From positions 1 through 64,000 of the forward strand of contig NZ_FNNA01000003.1 in NCBI RefSeq assembly GCF_900106665.1: a DNA stretch of 64,000 bases. Reading direction: 5' to 3'. The DNA comes from Paracoccus sanguinis. GTDB taxonomy: Bacteria > Pseudomonadota > Alphaproteobacteria > Rhodobacterales > Rhodobacteraceae. Below the pieces are notes generated by a model, which had not been told where the DNA came from, searched no databases, and worked only from the letters and a program-made list of their open reading frames with translations. This document shows, one piece after another, positions 43,042 to 52,181 of the stretch. How positions within the stretch are numbered: position 1 is the first letter of the stretch; every line of letters begins with the position of its first letter. The translations under genes and the position numbers were made by a program.

Positions 43042-44495
43042 CACACCCCCGTCGCGGGGATGCCCGCGCGCTCGACCGGTCGCGGCGCGCTCAGCGCCTT
43101 CCACTCGGACAGCGCGCGGTTGACGGCGCCCTTGGGCTCGCGGGCGACGAACTCGCCCCAGCCTTCGCGCCCGTCAAGCTTGCCCTCGGTCACCGCCACC
43201 CGCCCGCGGGTCAGCGTGAAGCGGGGCAGGCCGGTGACCTCGTGGCCCTCGAACACGTTGTAATCGATGGCCGATTGCTGCGATTTGGCCGAGATGGTCT
43301 TCTTCGCCTTCGAGTCCAGCACGACCAAATCGGCGTCCGCGCCCACCAGCACCGCGCCCTTCCTCGGATACATCCCCATGATCTTGGCGATGTTGGTCGA
43401 GGTCACCGCGACGAACTCGTTCGGCGTCAGCCGCCCGGTCGCCACCCCGTGCGTCCAGAGCATCGGCAGACGATCCTCGAGCCCGCCGGTGCCGTTCGGG
43501 ATCTTGGTGAAGTCGCCCACGCCGAAGCGCTTCTGCTCGGTGGTGAAGGCGCAGTGGTCGGTCGCCACCGCGGACAGCGAGCCCGACATCAGCCCCGACC
43601 AGAGCGACTCCTGATGGCGCTTGTCGCGGAAGGGGGGCGACATGACGCGGCGGGCGGCATGGTCCCAGTCGGGGTTGAGGTATTCGCTCTCGTCCAGCGT
43701 CAGGTGCTGGATCAGCGGCTCGCCCCAGACGCGGCGGCCGAGGGCGCGGGCGCGGCGGATTGCCTCGTGGCTGTCCTCGCAGCTGACGTGGACGACGTAG
43801 AGCGGCACCCGCGCCATGTCGGCGATCATGATGGCGCGGTTGGTCGCCTCGCCCTCGACCGCGGGCGGGCGGGAATAGGCGTGCGCCTCGGGGCCGGTGT
43901 TGCCCTCGGCCAGCAGCCGCGCGCACATCTCGGCCACCACGTCGCCGTTCTCGGCGTGGACCATGGCGATCCCGCCGAGCTCGCCCACCCGGCGGAACGA
44001 CGCGAACAGCTCGTCGTCGTTCACCATCAGCGCGCCCTTGTAGGCCATGAAGTGCTTGAAGCTGGTGATCCCGCGATCCACCACCTCGGCCATCTCGGCG
44101 TGGATGCCCTCATTCCAGCCGGTGATCGCCATGTGGAAGGAATAGTCGCAATGCGCCCGCGCGGTCTTGTTGTCCCAGACCTTGAGCGCGTCCATCAGGC
44201 TCTGCTCGGGCGAGGGGAGGGCGAAGTCGATGACCATCGTCGTGCCACCCGCCAGCGCCGCCCGGGTGCCGCTGTCGAAGTCATCGGCCGAATAAGTGCC
44301 CATGAACGGCATCTCGAGATGCGTGTGCGGGTCGATCCCGCCCGGCATGACGTAGCAGCCGGTGGCATCGAGCACCGTGTCGCCCGAGAGGTTGGGTCCG
44401 ATCTCGGCGATGCGGCCCCCCTCGATCCGCACATCCGCGCCATAGGTGAGGTCTGCGGTGACGACGGTGCCGCCCTTGATGACCGTGCTGCCCAA
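43041..44495 (-). CDS. Dihydropyrimidinase (D-hydantoinase family)
   Basis: The start is a TTG at 44495 with AAGGAG eight bases upstream; no ATG or GTG fits the conserved N-terminus 'STVIKGGTVVTADLTYGADV'. The 484-residue product has the amidohydrolase metal site: 'MPGGIDPHTHLEMPFMGTYS', the carboxylated Lys in 'SFKHFMAYKGALMVNDDELF', His in 'AMVHAENGDV' and 'LYVVHVSCEDSHEA', and Asp in 'ATDHCAFTTEQKRFG'. It opens dihydrouracil and dihydrothymine rings to N-carbamoyl-beta-amino acids. The next enzyme of the pathway lies directly upstream. Confidence 0.92.
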   Translation of the reverse strand: MGSTVIKGGTVVTADLTYGADVRIEGGRIAEIGPNLSGDTVLDATGCYVMPGGIDPHTHLEMPFMGTYSADDFDSGTRAALAGGTTMVIDFALPSPEQSLMDALKVWDNKTARAHCDYSFHMAITGWNEGIHAEMAEVVDRGITSFKHFMAYKGALMVNDDELFASFRRVGELGGIAMVHAENGDVVAEMCARLLAEGNTGPEAHAYSRPPAVEGEATNRAIMIADMARVPLYVVHVSCEDSHEAIRRARALGRRVWGEPLIQHLTLDESEYLNPDWDHAARRVMSPPFRDKRHQESLWSGLMSGSLSAVATDHCAFTTEQKRFGVGDFTKIPNGTGGLEDRLPMLWTHGVATGRLTPNEFVAVTSTNIAKIMGMYPRKGAVLVGADADLVVLDSKAKKTISAKSQQSAIDYNVFEGHEVTGLPRFTLTRGRVAVTEGKLDGREGWGEFVAREPKGAVNRALSEWKALSAPRPVERAGIPATGV

Positions 44496-44560
44496 ATCCG
44501 TTTCTCCTTGACGCAAATATCCTCCGGGGGTGCGGGGTGGAAAACCCACGCTCCGGCGGC

Positions 44561-45826
44561 TCAGTCCGCGCTGCCCGCCACCTCGAGCACCGCGTTCAAC
44601 AACACATCCGCCCCGGCCGACGCCCATTCGGGCGTGATCTCCTCGGCCTCGTTGTGCGAGAGCCCGTCCACGCAGGGGCACATGATCATCACCGTGGGGG
44701 CGACGCGGTTGATCCAGCAGGCGTCGTGGCCGGCGCCCGACACGATATCCATGTGCGAATAGCCCAGCCGTTCGGCCGCGCCGCGGACCACCTCGACCAG
44801 CTTCGGGTCGAAGGTGACGGGGTCGAAATGGCCGACCGGCTCAATCGAGATTCCGAGCCCCAGATCACCGGCGATGGTCGCCGCCTCTTCCTCCAGCCGC
44901 GCCCGCATGGCGTTGAGCTTGCCGAGGTCGGGCGAGCGGAAATCGACCGTGAACACCGCCTTGCCCGGGATCACGTTGCGCGAGTTCGGCCAGACGTTCG
45001 CCTGCCCCACCGCGCCCACCGCGGCAGGCTGGTGGTCCATAGCGATGCGGTGCACCGCCTCGATGATCCGCGCCATGCCCAGCCCCGCGTTCACCCGCAT
45101 CGCCATGGGGGTCGAGCCGGTATGCGCGTCCTTGCCGGTCAGCGTCACCTCGAGCCACCAGAGCCCCTGGCCGTGGGTCACCACGCCGATCTCGCGGCCC
45201 TCGGCCTCGAGGATCGGGCCCTGCTCGATGTGATATTCGAACATAGCGTGGATCGGCCGCCCGCCGACCGGCTCATCCCCCCGCCAGCCGATCCGGTCGA
45301 GCTCGTCGCCGAAGCGCTTGCCCGCAGCGTCCACGCGGCTGTTGGCGTAATCCTCGGTGTGGATGCCCGCGAACACGCCCGAGGCGAGCATGGCGGGCGC
45401 AAACCGCGCGCCCTCTTCGTTGGTCCAGTTCACTACCACGATGGGGCGGCGCGGGGTCACGCCCATGTCGCGGATGGTCCGCACGACCTCGAGCCCCGCG
45501 AGCACGCCCAGCACCCCGTCGAAGCGCCCGCCGGTCGGCTGGGTGTCGAGGTGGCTGCCGATCATCACCGGGTCGGCGTCGGGGTCCGCGCCCTCGAGCC
45601 GCATGAACATGTTGCCCATCCGGTCGAGCGCCATGGTCATCCCCGCCGCCTCGCACCACGACTGGAAGAGCCGCCGCCCCTCGGCATCGGCATCGGTCAG
45701 GGTCTGGCGGTTGTTGCCGCCGGCGACGCCGGGCCCGATCTCGGCCATCTCCATCAGCGAATCCCACAGGCGTTCGCCGTTCACCCGGGTGTTGGCGGCC
45801 GAAACCGGCCCGCTGTCGCTGGTCAT
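44561..45826 (-). CDS. Beta-ureidopropionase / N-carbamoyl-amino-acid hydrolase (M20 family)
   Basis: I chose ATG 45826 for its spacing (8 nt) from GGGAG; an ATG six bases earlier is too close. The 421-residue Zn-dependent hydrolase shows 'MIGSHLDTQPTGGRFDGVLG' with the metal His and bridging Asp, 'VNWTNEEGARFAPAMLASGV' with the catalytic Glu pair, 'FEYHIEQGPILEAE' and 'SGAGHDACWINRVAPTVMIM'. It releases CO2 and ammonia from N-carbamoyl-beta-alanine. Allantoate amidohydrolase is a close relative, but the pathway context favours ureidopropionase. Confidence 0.9.
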   Translation of the reverse strand: MTSDSGPVSAANTRVNGERLWDSLMEMAEIGPGVAGGNNRQTLTDADAEGRRLFQSWCEAAGMTMALDRMGNMFMRLEGADPDADPVMIGSHLDTQPTGGRFDGVLGVLAGLEVVRTIRDMGVTPRRPIVVVNWTNEEGARFAPAMLASGVFAGIHTEDYANSRVDAAGKRFGDELDRIGWRGDEPVGGRPIHAMFEYHIEQGPILEAEGREIGVVTHGQGLWWLEVTLTGKDAHTGSTPMAMRVNAGLGMARIIEAVHRIAMDHQPAAVGAVGQANVWPNSRNVIPGKAVFTVDFRSPDLGKLNAMRARLEEEAATIAGDLGLGISIEPVGHFDPVTFDPKLVEVVRGAAERLGYSHMDIVSGAGHDACWINRVAPTVMIMCPCVDGLSHNEAEEITPEWASAGADVLLNAVLEVAGSAD

Positions 45827-45891
45827 GCTCATGTCTCCCTGTCGCGGCCCGCCGCCCGTCTGTCGGGGCGGTCGGGACAAATGCCGGCCGG

Positions 45892-46173
45892 CTACTTCAG
45901 CTCGACCTCGATGAAGGCCATCGGCGCGGTTCCGGCGTTGATGACGTTGTGCTCGGTCCCCTCGGGGCGGGTATAGGCCTGCCCCGCCGGGATCACGCTG
46001 TCGCGGACCTCGCCGCCCGGCAGTTCCAGCCGCAGGTGGCACTCGGTCAGCGTGGTGATGACGTATTCGTAGGGGTGGACGTGCCAGCCCGTCTCGTCGC
46101 CGGGCTGGAAGTCGAAGCGGGTCACGCGCACCCGCTCGTTCTCCATCAGCGGGGTGCCGACCGCCGCGCTCAT
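45892..46173 (-). CDS. Small cupin protein of the pyrimidine operon
   Basis: From ATG 46173 (4-bp overlap with the aminotransferase stop) the 93-residue product is a single cupin: 'TRFDFQPGDETGWHVHPYEY' with the H-x-H metal motif, 'IPAGQAYTRPEGTEHNVINA' with the second-motif His, and 'MAFIEVELK' at the end. Its function is unknown; single-domain cupins in catabolic operons may be enzymes or ligand-binding proteins. The gene lies between the aminotransferase and ureidopropionase genes and is co-transcribed. Confidence 0.85.
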   Translation of the reverse strand: MSAAVGTPLMENERVRVTRFDFQPGDETGWHVHPYEYVITTLTECHLRLELPGGEVRDSVIPAGQAYTRPEGTEHNVINAGTAPMAFIEVELK

Positions 46174-47495
46174 GCCGCGGCCTTCAGGACCTGGCCGAGG
46201 GTGCCGATCAGCTCGTCGATCTGCGCCTCCGAGATGATGAGCGGCGGCGACAGCGCGATGATGTCGCCGGTCACGCGGATCAGGATGCCGGCCTCGTAGG
46301 CCTTGAGGAAGGCATCGAAGGCGCGCTTGCCCGGCTGGCCGTCGATGGGCGCCAGCTCGACTGCGCCGATCAGCCCCATGTTGCGGATGTCGACGACATG
46401 GGGGTGGTCGGCGAGCCCGTGCAGGGCATTCTCCCAATAGGCCTCGAGGTCGGCGGCGCGGGTCAGCAGCCCGTCCTCGGCATAGGTGTCGAGGGTGGCG
46501 ATGCCCGCCGCGCTGGCGATCGGGTTGCCCGAGTAGGTGTAGCCGTGGAACAGCTCGATGACGTGCTCGGGACCCTGCATAAAGGCGTCGTGGATCGCGG
46601 CCGAGGTCAGCACCGCGCCCATCGGGATCACCCCGTTGGTCAGGCCCTTGGCGCAGGTGATCATGTCCGGCACGACCCCGAAATGCTGGGCCGCGAAGGG
46701 CGAGCCGAGCCGGCCGAACCCGGTGATCACCTCGTCGAAGATCAGCAGGATGCCGTGCTTGCGGGTGATTTCGCGCAGTTTCTCGAGATAGCCCTTCGGC
46801 GGCATTAGCACCCCGGTCGAGCCCGCCATCGGCTCGACGATGACGGCGGCGATGGTCTCGGCCCCGTGCAGCGCCACGATGCGCTCAAGGTCGTCGGCCA
46901 GATGCGCGCCATGCGCGGGCTGGCCGCGGGTCATGCGGTTCTCGGGCAGGTGGGTGTGGGGCAGGTGGTCGACGCCGGCCAGCAGCGAGCCGAAGAAGCG
47001 GCGGTTGTTGACGATGCCGCCGACCGAGATGCCGCCGAAGCCCACGCCGTGATAACCACGCTCACGCCCGATCAGCCGGGTGCGCTGCCCCTCGCCGCGG
47101 GCGCGGTGATAGGCGAGCGCGATCTTCAGTGCCGTGTCGACCGCCTCGGAGCCCGAGTTGCAGTAGAAGACGTGGTCGATCCCGTCCGGTGCGATGTCCA
47201 CGATCCGGTTCGCCAGCTCGAAGGCCGCCGGGTGGCCCATCTGGAACGCCGGCGCATAGTCGAGCGTGCCGGCCATCTCGCTGATCGCCTTGGTGATCTG
47301 CGGCCGCCCGTGGCCGGCGTTACAGCACCAGAGCCCGGCCGTGCCGTCGAGCACCTGCCGCCCGTCCGCGGTCGTGTAGTGCATGTCCTGTGCCGCGACG
47401 AGCATCCGCGGCTGCGACTTGAACTGCCGGTTGGCCGTGAACGGCATCCAGAAGGCGCTGAGGTCGTTCGGGGCGGGCTTGTGGTCAAGTGCCAT
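46170..47495 (-). CDS. Omega-amino acid:pyruvate aminotransferase (beta-alanine transaminase)
   Basis: The 441-residue class-III PLP enzyme has 'FWMPFTANRQFK' and 'GTAGLWCCNAGHGRPQITKA' at the N-terminus. Further along come 'YCNSGSEAVDTALKIALAYH', 'VIVEPMAGSTGVLMPPKGYL', 'LLIFDEVITGFGRLG' with the cofactor Asp, and the Schiff-base Lys in 'ITCAKGLTNGVIPMGAVL'. It converts beta-alanine (or beta-aminoisobutyrate) to malonate semialdehyde. It is the first gene of the ten-gene operon and lies just downstream of the RutR operator. Confidence 0.92.
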   Translation of the reverse strand: MALDHKPAPNDLSAFWMPFTANRQFKSQPRMLVAAQDMHYTTADGRQVLDGTAGLWCCNAGHGRPQITKAISEMAGTLDYAPAFQMGHPAAFELANRIVDIAPDGIDHVFYCNSGSEAVDTALKIALAYHRARGEGQRTRLIGRERGYHGVGFGGISVGGIVNNRRFFGSLLAGVDHLPHTHLPENRMTRGQPAHGAHLADDLERIVALHGAETIAAVIVEPMAGSTGVLMPPKGYLEKLREITRKHGILLIFDEVITGFGRLGSPFAAQHFGVVPDMITCAKGLTNGVIPMGAVLTSAAIHDAFMQGPEHVIELFHGYTYSGNPIASAAGIATLDTYAEDGLLTRAADLEAYWENALHGLADHPHVVDIRNMGLIGAVELAPIDGQPGKRAFDAFLKAYEAGILIRVTGDIIALSPPLIISEAQIDELIGTLGQVLKAAA

Positions 47496-47531
47496 GGCGG
47501 ACCCTTGCTGGCTGGAGGTTTCACGCGGGAA

Positions 47532-47547
47532 TTGACCAGTTGGTCAG
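47532..47547. promoter_or_regulatory. RutR operator between the pyrimidine operon and rutR
   Basis: TTGACCAGTTGGTCAG matches the RutR consensus TTGACCA-N2-TGGTCAA at all but the last position. It is centred 44 bp before the aminotransferase start, where a repressor would block its promoter, in the 190-bp region shared with divergent rutR. Confidence 0.88.
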
Positions 47548-47685
47548 GATCACGCTAGCACGGGACAAGACCCAGTCAAGCCGCCGCGGGTGGGGGCGAT
47601 GCCGCAGCCCGGCCGCACCCCGACCCGGACGCCGGCCCCGTCTCTGGGACGATAGCGGGACGCGACCAACGGAAGAGCCTGCGCC

Positions 47686-48297
47686 ATGCCGCACGACCAG
47701 CCCCTCAGCCGCATCCAGACCCGCAACCGCCGCGTGATCCTGGACGCCGCGCTCGAGGAGTTCGCGGCCGCGGGCTTCGCCGGCGTGACGCTCGACCGGA
47801 TCGCGGCGGCGGCGGGGCTTTCGAAGCCGAACCTGCTCTATTACTTTGCCTCGAAAGAGGCGATCTACACGGCGCTTCTGGACGATCTGCTCGATCTCTG
47901 GCTGGCGCCGCTGCGCGACCTCGACCCAGGGGGCGACCCGCAGGCCGAGATCCTGACCTATGTGCGCAAGAAGCTGGCGCTGTCGCAAAGCCATCCGCGC
48001 GAAAGCCGGCTCTTTGCCAACGAGGTGCTGCAGGGTGCGCCGCGGCTCGGGCCGGTGATCGCGGGGCCGCTGGCGCAGCTCGTCGCCGACCGGGCGGCGC
48101 TGATCCGCGGCTGGGCCGAGGCCGGACGCATCGCCCCGGTCGATCCCCATCACCTGATCTTCTCGGTCTGGGCGCTGACCCAGCATTACGCGGATTTCGA
48201 GGCGCAGGTGCGTGCGGTCCTCGGCCCCGCGCATGATCCCTACGCCGAGGCGGGGCCGTTCCTCGAGACGCTTTACCGGCGGTTGCTGGCGGTCTGA
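47686..48297 (+). CDS. rutR: TetR-family regulator RutR
   Basis: The 203-residue product has a TetR helix-turn-helix ('RRVILDAALEEFAAAGFAGV', 'LDRIAAAAGLSKPNLLYYFA') and a C-terminal domain close in pattern to E. coli RutR: 'DLWLAPLRDLD', 'HPRESRLFANEVLQGAPRLG', 'AALIRGWAEAGRIAPVDPHH' and 'LIFSVWALTQHYADFEAQVR'. RutR is released from DNA by uracil or thymine. A near-consensus RutR site in the adjacent intergenic region confirms the assignment and identifies the divergent operon as its target. Confidence 0.92.
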   Translation: MPHDQPLSRIQTRNRRVILDAALEEFAAAGFAGVTLDRIAAAAGLSKPNLLYYFASKEAIYTALLDDLLDLWLAPLRDLDPGGDPQAEILTYVRKKLALSQSHPRESRLFANEVLQGAPRLGPVIAGPLAQLVADRAALIRGWAEAGRIAPVDPHHLIFSVWALTQHYADFEAQVRAVLGPAHDPYAEAGPFLETLYRRLLAV

Positions 48298-48452
48298 CCG
48301 GCGTGCCCGCAAGGCGGGCAGGGTGGAAACGGGCCGGGCGCGGGCGGGCGTGTGGCCCGGACGCCGGGACTTGCGCGCGCAGGCGAATGGCACTCTTGTC
48401 TTGTCACCAGACGCGGGTCAGAACGCGCCGGCTTTAGACCAGAGGCGAATCG

Positions 48453-50480
48453 ATGCCCGAGCCCCGCGACCCGGCCGCCCCGCAGCGCGCAGCGTCCCGT
48501 CAGCCGACCCCCCCGCAGCCCCCCGAACCCGAGGCCCCCGCCGCCGCGGCGGCGACGCCGCCCGAGGGCGTGGCGTCCGAGGCCGGGGCCGCGCTGCGGA
48601 CACCCGAGCATCCGGGCAGCCACGTCGATGCCAAGGCCACGCCGGCGCTGGTGCTGTCGTGCCTCGGCGTCGTCTTCGGCGACATCGGGACATCCCCGCT
48701 CTATGCGCTGCGCGAATCGCTTGTCCATGCCCACGAGCATCACATGGCCGAGACCGCGGTGATCGGCATCGTCTCGATGCTGTTCTGGACCGTGGTGCTG
48801 ATCGTGACGCTGAAATACGTCACCCTCATCCTGCGCGCCGACAACAACGGCGAGGGGGGCACGCTGTCGCTGGTCGCCAAGGCGCAGGGCGCGCTCGGGC
48901 GGCGGGCCTGGTGGCTCTATCTCATCGGCATCGTCGGCGTGTCGCTGTTCTTCGGGGATGCGATCATCACGCCGGCCATGTCGGTCATGTCGGCGGTCGA
49001 GGGGATGGACCTCGTCGTGCCGGGCTTCGGCGACTGGGTGGTACCGGTGACGCTCTTCATCGTCATCGTGCTGTTCTGGGTCCAGCGCTCCGGGACCGAG
49101 GCGGTCTCGCGCCTGTTCGGCCCGGTGATGCTGGTCTGGTTCGGGACGATGGCGACGCTCGGGGCGCTGCATCTCTTCGACGACGCGCGCATCCTGCAGG
49201 CGCTGAACCCGCTGCGCGCGGCGGGGTTCATCGCCACCAATGGCTTCGGCGCGCTGCCGGTGATGGGATCGGTGTTCCTCGCCGTGACCGGGGCCGAGGC
49301 GCTTTACGCCGACATGGGCCATTTCGGCCGCAGCCCTGTGCGCGTCTCGTGGCTGGCCATCGTGTTCCCGGCGCTGACGATCAGCTATTTCGGGCAGGGC
49401 GCGATGGTGCTCGCGCACCCCGAGACCGCCTCCAACCCGTTCTTCCTGATGGCGCCCGGCTGGTTCACCCTGCCGCTGGTGCTGCTGGCGACCGGGGCCA
49501 CGGTGATCGCCAGCCAGGCGGTGATCTCGGGCGCCTTCTCGGTCAGCCAGCAGGCGGTGCAGCTGGGTCTGCTGCCGCGGCTCGAGATCCAGCACACCTC
49601 GGACACCCAGGCCGGGCAGATCTACATGCCCAAGGTGAACACGCTCTTGATGATCGGGGTCTGCGCGCTGGTACTGGCGTTCGGGTCGTCCTCGGCGCTG
49701 GCGAGCGCCTACGGGATCGCGGTGACGGGCGACATGGTGATCACCTCGATCCTCGCCATCATCGTCTTCCGCTTCGCCTGGGGCTGGCGCTGGCCGGTGG
49801 TGCTGGGGATCATGCTGCCGATCCTCGCCATCGAGCTGGTGTTCTTCTACGCCAACATCCTCAAGGTGCCGGACGGCGGCTACATCCCGCTGATGTTCGC
49901 GGCCGTGGTCATCACCTTCATGGTGGTGTGGATGAAGGGCACGCAGCTGATCCAGCAGAAGCTGTCGGCCGAGTCGGTGCAGATCGACTTCCTGGCCAAG
50001 AAGCTGTCGGACAGCCCGCCGGTGATCGTGCCCGGCACGGCGGTGTTCCTGACCGCCGACCCGGCGCTGGCGCCGCCCGCGCTCATGCACAACCTCAAGC
50101 ACAACCGGGTGCTGCACGAGCGCAACTTCATCGTGAAGGTCGAGACCGCGCCCCGCCCCGTGGTGGCCGAGGCCGACCGCTTGCGGATCGAGCAGATCGC
50201 GCCGCGGTTCTGGCGCGTCTGGCTGCGCTTCGGTTACATGGAGCAGCCGAACGTCCCCCGCGCGCTCGCCATCGCCCGCGAGCACGGGCACCGCTTCGAC
50301 ATCATGTCCACCTCGTATTTCCTGAACCGGCGCTCGCTGCGGGTGGGCAAGGCGCACATGATGCCGCTCTGGGCCTCGCGGCTCTATGCCGGGATGTATC
50401 GCTCGGCGTCTGAGCCCACGAACTTCTACCGCCTGCCCTCGAACCGGGTGGTGGAGCTGGGGCAGCAGATCAACATCTGA
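48453..50480 (+). CDS. kup: Kup-type low-affinity potassium transporter
   Basis: The 675-residue product has a Pro/Ala-rich N-terminal tail (about 55 residues), then the Kup core of 12 membrane helices: 'LSCLGVVFGDIGTSPLYALR', 'YVTLILRADNNGEGGTLSLV', 'GDAIITPAMSVMSAVEG' and 'ALYADMGHFGR'. A C-terminal cytoplasmic domain follows ('PPVIVPGTAVFLTADPALAP', 'MLTSYF'-like 'DIMSTSYFLNRRSLR'). It imports K+ with protons. AGAGG lies before the ATG. It is a single-gene unit. Confidence 0.93.
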   Translation: MPEPRDPAAPQRAASRQPTPPQPPEPEAPAAAAATPPEGVASEAGAALRTPEHPGSHVDAKATPALVLSCLGVVFGDIGTSPLYALRESLVHAHEHHMAETAVIGIVSMLFWTVVLIVTLKYVTLILRADNNGEGGTLSLVAKAQGALGRRAWWLYLIGIVGVSLFFGDAIITPAMSVMSAVEGMDLVVPGFGDWVVPVTLFIVIVLFWVQRSGTEAVSRLFGPVMLVWFGTMATLGALHLFDDARILQALNPLRAAGFIATNGFGALPVMGSVFLAVTGAEALYADMGHFGRSPVRVSWLAIVFPALTISYFGQGAMVLAHPETASNPFFLMAPGWFTLPLVLLATGATVIASQAVISGAFSVSQQAVQLGLLPRLEIQHTSDTQAGQIYMPKVNTLLMIGVCALVLAFGSSSALASAYGIAVTGDMVITSILAIIVFRFAWGWRWPVVLGIMLPILAIELVFFYANILKVPDGGYIPLMFAAVVITFMVVWMKGTQLIQQKLSAESVQIDFLAKKLSDSPPVIVPGTAVFLTADPALAPPALMHNLKHNRVLHERNFIVKVETAPRPVVAEADRLRIEQIAPRFWRVWLRFGYMEQPNVPRALAIAREHGHRFDIMSTSYFLNRRSLRVGKAHMMPLWASRLYAGMYRSASEPTNFYRLPSNRVVELGQQINI

Positions 50481-50803
50481 GGCTGCGCCGCGGGCAGGGC
50501 AGGGACGTCCTTGCGGGGGGCGTGCCTGCTGCGCTTCTCGGCGTGTCCTGTATTAGTACGCTTGGCAGCCCTCGTCAGCGAGCTTGACGGGTCAGAGATT
50601 GGCGACGAGACCCCGCGCCCCCGCCGACGGCTGGGATCAGAAACCGCGCCAGCCCAGAACCGGCCGCGTGACCCGCGCCGCTGCCGTATGTCCGAACGTC
50701 CGGCGGCCGACACTCTCAGACAGACCGCCCCACGTGTGCGGCTAAGCAAGGTTTTAGGGCGCCCCACCCGAAGCCCCACCGCAAGCGCCCGCACAAAAAG
50801 AAA
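50481..50803 (+). other. Intergenic stretch between kup and the TRAP genes
   Basis: I see no gene in these 323 bp. A less GC-biased patch around 50545-50700 has no ribosome-binding site and no recognisable coding pattern. No strong hairpin follows kup. Confidence 0.5.
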
Positions 50804-50826
50804 GCGGCCCCCGCGCAGGGGGCCGC
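50804..50826 (-). terminator. Rho-independent terminator of the TRAP operon
   Basis: GCGGCCCCC (50804-50812) pairs with GGGGGCCGC (50818-50826). On the minus strand it follows the dctM stop and is succeeded by TTTCTTTTTG. Confidence 0.85.
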
Positions 50827-50855
50827 CTCCAGACGTCTCGGCCGTGGCGCCCGGC

Positions 50856-52178
50856 CTACATCCCCAGCGCGTGGGGCAGCCACAGCGACAGCGCGGGCAC
50901 ATAGGTCACCAGCACCAGGAACAGCAGCATCGTGACCAGCCACGGCCAGACCGCCACGGTCAGCTCGGTGATGCCCATCTTGGTGATCCCGCTCGCGACG
51001 TAGAGGTTGAGGCCCACCGGCGGGTGGCACATCCCGACCTCCATGTTGACGACGATCATGATACCGAAATGCACCGGGTCGATCCCCAGCCGCACCGCGA
51101 CCGGGAACAGGATCGGCGCCATGATCAGCACGATCGACGACGGCTCCATGAAGTTGCCGGCCGCGAGCAGCAGGATGTTGACCACGATCAGGAACATCCA
51201 CCACGAGAGCCCCGCGTTCACCATCCACTCGCCCAGCGCCTGCGGGATGCCTTCCGAGGTCATCAGGAAGCTGAACAGCACCGCGTTGGTGATGATGTAG
51301 AGCAGCATGGCGCTCATGTTCGCGGAGGCCAGCAGGACGCGCGGCACGTCGCGCAGGCTCATGTCCTTGTAGACGAAGACCGCGATGACGAAGGCATAGA
51401 CCGCCGACATGGCCGCGGCCTCGGTGGGCGTGAAGATGCCGGCGTAGATCCCGCCGATCACGATGACGATGAGGAAAAGCCCCCACATCGCCTTGCGGAA
51501 CGCATCCCACCGCTGGCGGAAGCTGGCCTTGGGCAGCCGCGGATAGCCGAAGCGGCGCGCCCGGTTCCAGGTGGTGAAGGCCAGGAACCCCGCCAGCATC
51601 AGACCGGGGATGACGCCCGCCATGAACAGCTCGCCCACCGAGGCGCTGTCGACCGGCTGGCCGTCCGGCCCGACCGCCTGCATCCCCGAGGTGGCGACCG
51701 AATACATCACCATCACGATCGACGGCGGGACCAGAATGCCGAGCGCGCCCGAAGTGGTGATGACGCCCGCGCCGAACTGCTTGGGGAACCCCTGCGCCAC
51801 CATCGCCGGCAGGATCACCGAGCCGATGGCCACCACCGTCGCGGGCGACGAGCCCGACACGGCCGCAAACAGCGCACAGGCGATCACGCCCGCAAGCCCC
51901 AAGCCCCCGTGCCAGTGCCCGACCATCGAGGTGGCGAAGTTGATCATCCGCCGCGCCACGCCGCCGTGGGTCAGGAAGTTGCCGGCGAGGATGAAGAACG
52001 GGATCGCCATGATCTCGAACTTCTCGATCCCGGTGAAGAGCTTCAGCGCCACGGTGTCGAGCGGCACCGTGGTCATGGTGAAGAGGAACGTCAGCACCGT
52101 GAGGCCGAGCGCGATCGAGATCGGCATGCCCGTCAGCATCAGCGCGACGAGGATGCCAAAGATGATGAGTGCGCTCAT
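50856..52178 (-). CDS. dctM: TRAP transporter large permease, DctM family
   Basis: The 440-residue protein has about 12 membrane segments and DctM signatures: 'FEIMAIPFFILAGNFLTHGG', 'ALFAAVSGSSPATVVAIGSV', 'TTSGALGILVPPSIVMVMYS', 'IYAGIFTPTEAAAMSAVYAF' and 'EVGMCHPPVGLNLYVASGIT'. It carries out Na+-driven transport of the ligand delivered by DctP. It starts 3 bp after the dctQ stop and is the last gene of the operon, followed by a terminator. Confidence 0.93.
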   Translation of the reverse strand: MSALIIFGILVALMLTGMPISIALGLTVLTFLFTMTTVPLDTVALKLFTGIEKFEIMAIPFFILAGNFLTHGGVARRMINFATSMVGHWHGGLGLAGVIACALFAAVSGSSPATVVAIGSVILPAMVAQGFPKQFGAGVITTSGALGILVPPSIVMVMYSVATSGMQAVGPDGQPVDSASVGELFMAGVIPGLMLAGFLAFTTWNRARRFGYPRLPKASFRQRWDAFRKAMWGLFLIVIVIGGIYAGIFTPTEAAAMSAVYAFVIAVFVYKDMSLRDVPRVLLASANMSAMLLYIITNAVLFSFLMTSEGIPQALGEWMVNAGLSWWMFLIVVNILLLAAGNFMEPSSIVLIMAPILFPVAVRLGIDPVHFGIMIVVNMEVGMCHPPVGLNLYVASGITKMGITELTVAVWPWLVTMLLFLVLVTYVPALSLWLPHALGM

Positions 52179-52181
52179 GGC

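Noticed and set aside
48273-50357. A 694-codon minus-strand frame opposite kup
   Set aside because: His/Arg/Asp-rich shadow translation without motifs; kup is intact on the other strand.
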